Source of the DNA: DATMRF01 sp035566435
Lineage (GTDB): Bacteria > Verrucomicrobiota > Verrucomicrobiia > Limisphaerales > UBA8199
DNA: 64,000 nucleotides
NCBI GenBank assembly: GCA_035566435.1
Contig: DATMRF010000118.1
Coordinates: 74,885-138,884, forward strand
Reading direction: 5' to 3'
The notes under the pieces are model-generated. The model searched no databases. It saw only the letters and a program-made list of their open reading frames with translations, and had not been told where the DNA came from. Both the position numbers and the translations under genes were made by a program. The first letter of the stretch is position 1. Each line of letters begins with the position of its first letter. Of the stretch, positions 53,101 to 59,915 are shown in pieces.

Positions 53101-54955
53101 GTTGAGGCGGGTGACACGGTTCCAATGGTGCTCGTGTGGCGACATCAAAAGCCTGACCGATCCGATGGGCCGCACCACCACCTGGGCGAAGGACATCCAG
53201 GGCCGCTTGATTGCCAAACAGTTCGGCGATGGCTCACAAATCACTTACACCTATGAGAACACGACGAGCCGCCTGCGCGAGATTCGAGATGAAAAGCTAC
53301 AGTTCACCTCATACACCTATAACCTGGACAACACCGTTCGCTCTATCGCCTATGCCAACACCGCAACGCTCACCCCCGGGGTCAGTTTCACCTACGATCC
53401 GGATTACCAGCGTCGCACTTCGATGACCGACGGGACCGGCACGACCCTATATCAGTACGTACCCATCACAGCTCCGGCGCTATTAGGCGCCGGCCAGTTA
53501 GCCAGCGAGACCGGCCCGTTGCCCAACAGCACCATCACTTACAGCTACGATGAATTGGGCAGGCGGGTTGCAACCGCCATCAATGGAGTGGCTTCGATGC
53601 TGAACCTCGATGCGGAGGGGCGTGTTATCGGTGAAACCAACGCTCTGGGTTCCTTCCGTTACACCTACGACGGCGCTTCCCGCCGAGTCCTTTCGGAAAC
53701 ATTCCCCAACGGCCAGACTACCAGCCGGGTCTTCTTTGATGAAACTGGAGACTTTGGGCTTCAGCGGGCAACCTACGCAATCGGGGCCACACCGCTTTCC
53801 GAATTTATCTATACCCGTGATATTCCCGCCAACCGGATCACCTCCTGGTCTCAGCGGTCTGGCGCAGCGGCGCCGAACGTGTTTAGCTTTAGCTACGATG
53901 CCGCCAATCAGCTTCTTTCGGGGGCGGTGACGAACGGCGGCGCGCTCGCCAACAGCTTTTCCTACACTTACGACCCGGCGGGGAACCGGTTGACTGAACA
54001 GGCCGGCGGTGTGAACAACAACGCCAGCTACAATGCACTTAACCAACTCAGCACCTGTACGTGTGCATCCGGAGCCGCGCGCACGAACCAATGGGATGCA
54101 AAGAACCGGCTCGCCGCAATTTATAACGGTAATCAACGCGCGGAGTTTACGTATGACGGTTTGGGCCGGCTGTACGGAATTCGTTACTTGGTAAACGGTA
54201 CCGAAGTATCGCACCGGTTGTTTCTGTGGTGCGAAGATCGGCTTTGTGAAGAACGCGACAGTTCGGGTGCGGTCGCAAAGCGCTTCTTCACTCAGGGGGT
54301 AAAGATGGAATCCGGTACTAATGCCGGCAGTTACTACTATACTCAAGATCACCTTGCCTCGATTCGCGAACTGACTGACAGCACTGGCAATGTTCGCGCG
54401 CGTTATTCCTATGATCCGTTTGGCCGCCGCACCCGAGTGTCCGGCGACCTGGACAGTGATTTCGGCTTCGCCGGCCTGTTCTGGGCCAGCGAGGCCGGCC
54501 TGTGCCTGGCCCGGTTCCGAGCCTACGATCCCGAACTTGGCCGGTGGCTTTCGCGGGATCCGTTCCCCAATGCTGAAGTGCATCAGGGGTATAACCTGTA
54601 CACCTACGCCGGCAACGAGCCCATCAGCACTGCTGATCCTTCAGGGCTCTGCTGCGAAAATGAGCGATATCTACTATGGCAGCTGTGGCAGGATTGCAAG
54701 GAGCAACAGTTCCGGGCGAAACGGAAGTGTGAGAAAGAGTCACAGCAGGAGGTCCCGGAGGTGGCGGAAGTTTTATGCAGCTTGTATGAGAGAGAAGCTG
54801 AAGAATATTGCGCGTTTCACGGGTTAGTGCTCGCCGCTCTGGTTTACTCGGACTGTCTCCACCGGCCCTGCAAGCATGACACGCCCTGCCCTCCGTCGGG
54901 CCCAACACCGCCGCTCCGCTACCGCCTTGATACCCCATTGGTTGGGGGGTACTAG
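50114..54955 (+). CDS. RHS-repeat protein with N-terminal C39 peptidase-like domain
   Basis: 1613 residues. An N-terminal hydrophobic start may be an export signal. Helical repeats cover about 85-210. Residues 215-340 look like a C39 (double-Gly) papain-fold peptidase: Cys219/Cys220 in FCCGPLAL, His296 in VGHYAAL, Asp312 in LLEDQTFG. A run of about 16 glycines (390-405) follows as a linker. The rest is RHS/YD repeats (YTYDGASRRV; YSYDPFGRRT types), ending with the RHS core signature ARFRAYDPELGRWLSRDP and NLYTYAGNEPISTADPSGL. A unique Cys-rich tail (1513-1613, nine Cys) closes it. RHS repeats form hollow cages; the C39 part might process the tail. Overlaps the next gene's GTG. Confidence 0.9.
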   Translation: MKYRGFHFLAVFSGILGEAVNPPLPIAAPAQPAVDVTTRNRTEVRIPALPFSDPPTTAELCRARVFEEPLVPIGGEPTAAENSDLAAALVGYSHRNGPDDFSSLTGFLDRHPGSVWRAALLTGLGMEYYNTAHYSLALEAWKEAWPLDKNASTGPGKAIADRTGGELACMYARLGRMGELEGFLKSVEGRVFVGPATERIQGAREGLWRMQHRPEISFCCGPLALRRIVLSDQRLHTSCPANALMEICKAPSTQNGFSLVQVADLSKKVGLNYQTAFRKKGSEFVVPAVVHWKVGHYAALVRQEGERYLLEDQTFGNTVWATRQALEAETSGYFLIPPGPLPKGWRPVEIKEGGAVWGKGIQGTSDPRPKGPCDPQSGGSNPCDSPCPMGGGGGGGGGGGGGGGGGPQPFHKWDFNAPSVSGMAVSSVHLMTVNLSLRDTPVGYAPPVGPPIRFTVRYNHRDAYQPAIFTYSNFGSKWTCDWISFITDTPSNALADVSFYIRGGGTRTFTGFDTNAQTYAFQQYDETQLRRTGSDSYEMLWPDGSKLVFAQPDGSVGSSRKIFLSQVVDPQGNAATLSYDAALRFVGITDAIGQVTTLTYGDTNDIYKITQVTDPFGRFAGFSYDPLGRLTNITDVIGLTSQFSYETNGDFINALTTPYGTTAFTRSDNGANRVLETLYPDGSRDRVEFNAGPYVPLLNVDPPSIVPQGMSSIDDSHLVENNTFYWSRNACATSYGDYTKARLFNWALAPDLSGAVSSIPNSIKEPLENRVWYDYPGQTNSTFYAGTSNRPQHVGRVLDDGTTQLYTYGYNGFGQLTNSIDPLGRTFSYLYASNGIDLLEVRMTRAGKNELLYRATYNAQHLPLTTTDAAGQTNFYTYNSRGQLLTATDPKNATTRYSYDTNGYLVAVTGPLGTNDVVTATYDGYGRVRTRTDVSGYTLTFDYDAMDRITKVAHPDSTYEQITYDRLQPSVLQDRAGRQSLLQYDGLGQLVQQTDPLRRVTRFQWCSCGDIKSLTDPMGRTTTWAKDIQGRLIAKQFGDGSQITYTYENTTSRLREIRDEKLQFTSYTYNLDNTVRSIAYANTATLTPGVSFTYDPDYQRRTSMTDGTGTTLYQYVPITAPALLGAGQLASETGPLPNSTITYSYDELGRRVATAINGVASMLNLDAEGRVIGETNALGSFRYTYDGASRRVLSETFPNGQTTSRVFFDETGDFGLQRATYAIGATPLSEFIYTRDIPANRITSWSQRSGAAAPNVFSFSYDAANQLLSGAVTNGGALANSFSYTYDPAGNRLTEQAGGVNNNASYNALNQLSTCTCASGAARTNQWDAKNRLAAIYNGNQRAEFTYDGLGRLYGIRYLVNGTEVSHRLFLWCEDRLCEERDSSGAVAKRFFTQGVKMESGTNAGSYYYTQDHLASIRELTDSTGNVRARYSYDPFGRRTRVSGDLDSDFGFAGLFWASEAGLCLARFRAYDPELGRWLSRDPFPNAEVHQGYNLYTYAGNEPISTADPSGLCCENERYLLWQLWQDCKEQQFRAKRKCEKESQQEVPEVAEVLCSLYEREAEEYCAFHGLVLAALVYSDCLHRPCKHDTPCPPSGPTPPLRYRLDTPLVGGY
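54935..54952 (+). promoter_or_regulatory. Hairpin at the RHS/Ig-like gene junction
   Basis: TACCCC ... GGGGTA can fold over the last codons of the RHS gene, just before the TAGTG overlap that starts the next gene. It could tune translational coupling; there is no U-tract, so it is not a convincing terminator. Confidence 0.3.
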
Positions 54956-57900
54956 TGAAAGCTAACGCGTTTTCCCTCTCTTCGCTACTGTCCCTCCAGA
55001 GAAAATGGAAGCGATCGGCGGTGCCTACCACCACTTCCGCGCTCAAGGCATTCGCATTGACGTTGTTGGCCTGCAGCGCAGCCTCCGCCCAGAACTGGCA
55101 GTTCGCTTTCGATCCGAGCGGCAACTTCATTGCCGAGACGAACGAGTTCTCCTCTCTCCCGCAAATTGTCGGCCAGCCGCAAATGCAAGTCGTCCAGTCG
55201 GGCGAACTGGCCTCCTTTTTTGTCGTGGCGCTCGACTCCTCGGGGCTATCGTATCAATGGCTTTTCAATGGAACCAATCTCCCTGGCGCGACCGGCGATG
55301 CTCTGCTCCTCAGTAACATTACCTCCAACAACCAGGGCTACTATTCCGTCGTGTTGACCAACGGCTCTGGCTCAGTTACCAGCAGCCCCGCCCCGCTCTG
55401 GATTGATAGCCGCGGCTGCGGCATGCCCGATTGGTGGCAGTTGTACTACTTCGGCAATATGACCAACCTGGCTACGGGCGATTACGATGGCGACGGGGTA
55501 TCGAACCTGCAGGAATTTCTCGACGGTACCAACCCAACCAATAGCGCCTCGGCGCGTTACCGGCTGGCCCTGTTCAGCGACGGAGGACTGGTTCAAGTAA
55601 CGCCCAACCAGAGCAGCTACAGCAATGGCGACGTGGTGACTTTGACGGCTACGGCGATGGCGCCAGGGACATTTCATGCCTGGACCGGCGACGTCGTTTC
55701 GCAGAGCAATTCGGTCACTTTCAGCATGAATACCAACAAAACCGTGCTCGCGCGGTTTACACCCATAGATTTCTTTTGGGCCAATGGCAGCGGCGGCGAT
55801 TGGAGCGTCCCCGCCAACTGGCGGGACTCCAACTTTACCAACACCGCCCTGGTCCCGCTTGCGACGGATAACGCGCACATCACCCTGGTCAACATCACCG
55901 TCACGGTCACGAATCCCACCGAATGTCTAGGTCTGTTCCTCGGCGATGCTACCGGCTCGCAAAACCTCTCTGGCAGCGGCACCCTCCTCGTTCACGGCCC
56001 GTCATTCTGGGCGGGGGGCCAGATGAGCGGCAGCGGGACGACCATCATTGACACCACCGCCTCGCTGACGATTAGCAACCAAGGCACTGCCTCTATCAGC
56101 CGCACGTTGGAGAACGGCGGTACGATTCTTTGGACCGGCGGTGGCAACATCGTCGGGGGTGGCGGGGTTATCACCAACCGGCCCGGGGCGCTCTTCGAGC
56201 AGCAGGGCAGCGGCTCGTTTGCCAACACCTTCGGGGATTACCGCTTTGATAATGCGGGAACATTGCGCAAGTCAGTCAGCCCCGGCACAAATACGGTTTA
56301 CATCAACCTGAACAATTACGGCACGCTGGATATTGAAGCCGGCACGTTCTGGTGTAACCACGTTTTGACCAACACTGGAACGGTGTTCTTGGCCCCCGGC
56401 ACGACCAACCGACTGTCCGCAGGTGGCCTGTCCAGCGGCGCTTTTACCGTACCCGCCACAGCGTTAGTGGAATGGACCGGCGGCACCTTTGTCAACGCAG
56501 GCGGCCAACTCAATGGAAGCGGTCTTTACCGCATTAACGGCAACGGCGCCTCGTTGGTGGCCAACACCGACCAATCCGTCTCGAACCTTGACCTGGTCGG
56601 CCCCGGGAGCGCGCTGGATGGCAGCGGCACCGTGACGGTGGACGATGTGATGAACTGGACCAAAGGCAATATGACCGGCAGCGGACGAACCGTCATTCCA
56701 CCGGGCGCAACCTTGAACCTGGCTAACGCAAGCGGGGTATCGCTTAGCCGCATATTGGACAACGGCGGGACCATCCTGTGGACGGGCGGCGGGACCATTA
56801 ACTTCAGCAGCGGCGTTCTTACCAATCGGGCCGGCGCTCTCTTCCTGCAGCGGGGCGCGGGCTCGTTCAGCAGCTTCAATGCCCCTTACGAGTTCGACAA
56901 TGCGGGGGTTTTCCATAAGATGACTGATCCTGGCACTAACCTGGTCGCTATTAACTTCAACAATTACGGCACCGTCGATCTCGAAGCCGGCACGCTGACG
57001 TGGAGCCGATATCTCACCAACACGGGAACGCTGATGCTCGCTCCGGGCACAACCAATCGCTTCGCCGTGATCGGTGCCCTTTCAGGCGGCCCCATCAATG
57101 CGCCGCCCACCGCCCTGGTGGAACTGACCAGCGGCATGCTCACCCTCATTCCGGGAGCGCAACTTAATGGCGGCGGGCTTTACCGGCTCAACGGCGGCGC
57201 CCTGCTGGCCAACACCGACCTGTCGGTCTCGAATCTGGATTACGTCAACAATGCCGGCGACTTGGACGGCAGCAGTGCAGTCACGATCAACCGCCTCATG
57301 AATTGGACCACCGGGACGATGACCGGTAGCGGACGGACAGTCATCGCTCCGGGAGCGACACTGAACGTGGCCAGTCCCGGTGGCGTCGTTCTAAGCCGCA
57401 CGCTGGAAAATGGCGGCACGACCCTCTGGACCGGCGGCGGTACTTTTTTTCTTAGCAGTGGCCTCATCACCAATCGGCCCGGGGCCGTCTTCGAGGCGCA
57501 GAACGCGGCTTCGTTTTCCCCCTTCAATTCGCCGTACCGGTTTGATAATGCCGGCATCTTCCGCAAGTCGGTCAGCACCGGCACAACCACTGTCGGCGTT
57601 CCCTTTACGAATTACGGCACGGTTGACCTTAGGCTGGGTGTCCTGGCGGCGAATAATGGTTTCGTCTCCGCCCCCGGCGCGCTCCTCAATTGCGCGCTGG
57701 GCGGCACCATCGCCGGAACCAGCTACGGCCAACTCCAGGTCGCTGGCGCGGTCACACTCAATGGCGCCTTGGGTGTGGTGCTGACCAACGGTTTCATTCC
57801 TGCCACGAACAACGCCTTCACCCTCCTCACCGCCGGCACGCGCAACGGCACATTCGCAAATTTTTATTATCCCTCCAATGCCGTCACGATGCAGTTGAGC

Positions 57901-58167
57901 AACACCACCAGTTCGGTCATTGTCCAGGTGACGGGCGTGGCCATTCCGCCGCCGCTGCTCCTGACGCCCGCAATCGCCGGCTCGAACGTTCTGTTGACTT
58001 GGACTGCCTTCCCCAACGTCACCTATCGGATGGAATTCAATCCGGACCTGGGGCCCTCCAACTGGACCGCCCTGGCTGGCGACGTCACCAGCTCCAGCAA
58101 TTTCGCCAGCAAACTCGATCCACTGACGCCCAGCAACCGGTTTTATCGCGTCCGGCTCTTGCCCTGA
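54955..58167 (+). CDS. Large exported Ig-like/repeat surface protein
   Basis: 1069-1070 residues from GTG 54955, one base overlap with the RHS stop. Signal peptide ends at about residue 45 (ALTLLACSAASA, then QNWQF). An Ig-like domain (about 65-140: GLSYQWLFNGTNLPGATGDALLL) is followed by a thrombospondin-type-3/EF-like Ca site DYDGDGVSNLQEFLDGTNP near 176-194, a B-repeat-like segment (AMAPGTFHAWTGDV), and about 2.4 copies of a 216-residue beta-helix-like repeat beginning near 387, 602 and 819 with NGGT(I/T)LWTGGG. The C-terminus is Fn3-like (VLLTWTAFPNVTYRMEF ... RFYRVRLLP). Coupled translation suggests joint work with the RHS protein. Confidence 0.85.
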   Translation: MKANAFSLSSLLSLQRKWKRSAVPTTTSALKAFALTLLACSAASAQNWQFAFDPSGNFIAETNEFSSLPQIVGQPQMQVVQSGELASFFVVALDSSGLSYQWLFNGTNLPGATGDALLLSNITSNNQGYYSVVLTNGSGSVTSSPAPLWIDSRGCGMPDWWQLYYFGNMTNLATGDYDGDGVSNLQEFLDGTNPTNSASARYRLALFSDGGLVQVTPNQSSYSNGDVVTLTATAMAPGTFHAWTGDVVSQSNSVTFSMNTNKTVLARFTPIDFFWANGSGGDWSVPANWRDSNFTNTALVPLATDNAHITLVNITVTVTNPTECLGLFLGDATGSQNLSGSGTLLVHGPSFWAGGQMSGSGTTIIDTTASLTISNQGTASISRTLENGGTILWTGGGNIVGGGGVITNRPGALFEQQGSGSFANTFGDYRFDNAGTLRKSVSPGTNTVYINLNNYGTLDIEAGTFWCNHVLTNTGTVFLAPGTTNRLSAGGLSSGAFTVPATALVEWTGGTFVNAGGQLNGSGLYRINGNGASLVANTDQSVSNLDLVGPGSALDGSGTVTVDDVMNWTKGNMTGSGRTVIPPGATLNLANASGVSLSRILDNGGTILWTGGGTINFSSGVLTNRAGALFLQRGAGSFSSFNAPYEFDNAGVFHKMTDPGTNLVAINFNNYGTVDLEAGTLTWSRYLTNTGTLMLAPGTTNRFAVIGALSGGPINAPPTALVELTSGMLTLIPGAQLNGGGLYRLNGGALLANTDLSVSNLDYVNNAGDLDGSSAVTINRLMNWTTGTMTGSGRTVIAPGATLNVASPGGVVLSRTLENGGTTLWTGGGTFFLSSGLITNRPGAVFEAQNAASFSPFNSPYRFDNAGIFRKSVSTGTTTVGVPFTNYGTVDLRLGVLAANNGFVSAPGALLNCALGGTIAGTSYGQLQVAGAVTLNGALGVVLTNGFIPATNNAFTLLTAGTRNGTFANFYYPSNAVTMQLSNTTSSVIVQVTGVAIPPPLLLTPAIAGSNVLLTWTAFPNVTYRMEFNPDLGPSNWTALAGDVTSSSNFASKLDPLTPSNRFYRVRLLP

Positions 58168-58171
58168 CGCC

Positions 58172-58184
58172 TCCCTGCGGGAGT
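58172..58184 (+). terminator. Possible small terminator hairpin
   Basis: CTCCC TGC GGGAG follows the 58167 stop by a few bases. The 5-bp stem has no U-tract, so support is weak. Confidence 0.3.
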
Positions 58185-58322
58185 GCCGGCAGATCCCAGA
58201 AACAGCTTGCGAATTGGCCGGTTATGGACATAATCACATTGCGCTTCGAGTGAAATTCCGGCCGGAGTAAACAATGGCAGTGTACAGAACTGGCTCCGAT
58301 TAATTTTCATTCGTAAGTCGTT

Positions 58323-58328
58323 GATAAT
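58323..58328 (+). promoter_or_regulatory. Possible -10 box of the tRNA-Leu promoter
   Basis: GATAAT lies seven bases before the tRNA start, with TTAATT 17 bp upstream as a weak -35. The spacing fits a sigma-70 promoter. Confidence 0.45.
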
Positions 58329-58334
58329 TAGGTT

Positions 58335-58419
58335 GCCCGCGTGGCGGAATTGGCAGACGCGCTAGATTCAGGTTCTAGTCCTTAACCGGATACAGGTTCA
58401 AGTCCTGTCGCGGGCACCA
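58335..58419 (+). tRNA. tRNA-Leu (anticodon CAG)
   Basis: The acceptor stem GCCCGCG pairs with CGCGGGC, followed by discriminator A and an encoded CCA. The anticodon arm CTAGA-TTCAGGT-TCTAG gives anticodon CAG, reading CTG. The TTCAAGT T-loop and a long variable arm (class II, as expected for Leu) are present. It stands alone between the large surface-protein gene and small ORFs. Confidence 0.97.
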
Positions 58420-58509
58420 CCTTGTTTTTCCCAGCAAAACCGTACAATTCCACTCGTATTTGCTACCTGATAATACCCTCAGCCTCGCGGCGCATAACGC
58501 GCCCGCTAA

Positions 58510-58701
58510 TCAGCTTACGACGGTTTGCCCGGAACGGAGCAACTGCAAGAACCTTTCGCCGTCCTTATCGTGCAAAGTCACAGTCATGGGCACCGTAGAA
58601 CCTGAAGCTGCGAACGTGATCACCACCTTCTTCCCGTCTTTTCGGATGACGGCTATTTGGTCAAGGTTGATGATGTACCCTCCGGCCTCAATAAGGTTCA
58701 T
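58510..58701 (-). CDS. Small hypothetical protein
   Basis: 63 residues: MNLIEAGGYIINLDQIAVIR, then a beta-rich part (KKVVITFAASGSTVPMTVTLHDKDGERFLQLL). The composition and strand pattern look like a small folded protein rather than a shadow frame. No family is recognised. It is isolated, downstream of the tRNA on the opposite strand. Confidence 0.55.
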   Translation of the reverse strand: MNLIEAGGYIINLDQIAVIRKDGKKVVITFAASGSTVPMTVTLHDKDGERFLQLLRSGQTVVS

Positions 58702-58805
58702 ATAAATTCCAGATTACTGCGTCGTGCAATCTCTCGCACGCCTTTTCAACGCCTGCTCGATTGCCTCTGGCGTGGGACAAATCTCTTCTGAGCCGGACGG
58801 CGGCA

Positions 58806-58893
58806 TGCACCGCGCAGCGGTGCAACGATGGTAGCCGGGGACTTTAGTCCACGGAGGGATGCGTCGATTGACCTTCGCGTCGCGTAGCGACGC
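58806..58893. repeat. Cluster of three perfect or near-perfect hairpins
   Basis: (1) TGCACCGC-GCA-GCGGTGCA (58806-58824), 8-bp stem. (2) CCGGGGACT-TT-AGTCCACGG (58835-58854), 5-bp stem extended by three pairs past a mismatch. (3) GCGTCGC-GTA-GCGACGC (58877-58893), 7-bp stem. The three lie within 90 bp and match none of the family 1 elements. The 438-bp gap 58702-59139 shows no credible gene. Confidence 0.75.
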
Positions 58894-59139
58894 CTGAAGC
58901 TCCGGGCGCACAGAAGGTGTCGGCCGTCGCTGCGAGATGGACCGAGGCGAACCGCCCTCTAGCTGACGAAATACACAATCGCCCAATCCCAACAGAATTC
59001 ATTTGCGTGGAAGAATTCTGTCTCACACCCGATTGCCTCACTTGAATCCCCGAACGGCGAGGGGCTGGGGTCATGGTTTTGGGATTTTTGTCGCCTTTTC
59101 CGATTGATCTGAGATTGGAATGGTGAGCAAATTTGTGCG

Positions 59140-59412
59140 ATGGAACCGTCCAAAAATACACCCGATCCAAACGAGTTCGCCAGAATCGTTTTGTGGCATT
59201 TATGCGGGCTTCAGGCTTCGGTAAATGAGCTGATAATCCAGATGGCAGCTCAAGTCGCCGATCAAACGAAGACTGATTCGACACAAATTCTCCTTCGATG
59301 GTCGAAACGCCACCGTCGAACTTGTGATAGCCTGTACCGGGAGGCTCTTCGGTCGGCGAGCATACCTCCCGGTAAAGGATTTCCCCCGCTACCCGAGCAA
59401 GGCGGGCGGTAA
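59140..59412 (+). CDS. Small hypothetical protein
   Basis: 90 residues (MEPSKNTPDPNEFARIVLWHLCG..., LQASVNELIIQMAAQVADQT). A helical N-terminal half resembles the start of short Verrucomicrobiota proteins, but no family is recognised. A nearby minus-strand ORF over the same bases was judged a shadow. Medium to low support. Confidence 0.45.
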   Translation: MEPSKNTPDPNEFARIVLWHLCGLQASVNELIIQMAAQVADQTKTDSTQILLRWSKRHRRTCDSLYREALRSASIPPGKGFPPLPEQGGR

Positions 59413-59915
59413 TTCCTCAAAACCCGGCTTTGCGTCATCATCCGCGCTAAAGTTCTCTCCACGTGGACATCGGAACTGTAAGTGATCTGAACGGCTCCCA
59501 TCCGCTGAATGCTCGGGTTGGGCGTCACAACGTGCAATTCATGAGGGGTCCTCTGTGAGGGAACTCGGGTCTTTGGTGTAATCGTGAAACCAGGCCTTGA
59601 ATCGGTTGAAGTTCTTCTTGGGGATAGCTTAGAGGACGCACTGGTTACAGCAGCGTGGAAAACGCCCGCAAAATGCCTGTCAGCAAAAACGTCAGCAAAC
59701 GAGTAGTGAAAAGCCCCGAGAAATTGCGAAAGATTAATCCTGAGTAATTTTCAAAAAAGCCCCATTTTTAGCCTGGAAATCGAGGCTTAATGACGGATTC
59801 CGATCCTCGCCCGGTGGGCGCAGGAGACGTTCGACTCTGAGTTTGCGGTCCATGAAGGGAGACTGGGCTCCCCGCTTCGGCCAATATCAAGAACCGATCC
59901 CACGCGCACCACCGG
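59413..59915. other. 503-bp gap with no gene seen
   Basis: Neither strand has a convincing ORF. The complement of part of it can be translated as PNPSIQRMGAVQIT...HVER, which recalls peptides translated from a known class of intergenic repeats, so a decayed repeat is possible. Confidence 0.4.

Noticed and set aside
50114..54955. RHS protein as a proven polymorphic toxin
   Set aside because: The tail has no known toxin motif and no immunity gene follows; only the possibility is noted.
58714..59284. Minus-strand ORFs across the triple-hairpin region
   Set aside because: Their products are low-complexity and derive from the hairpin sequences; no RBS or domain supports them.
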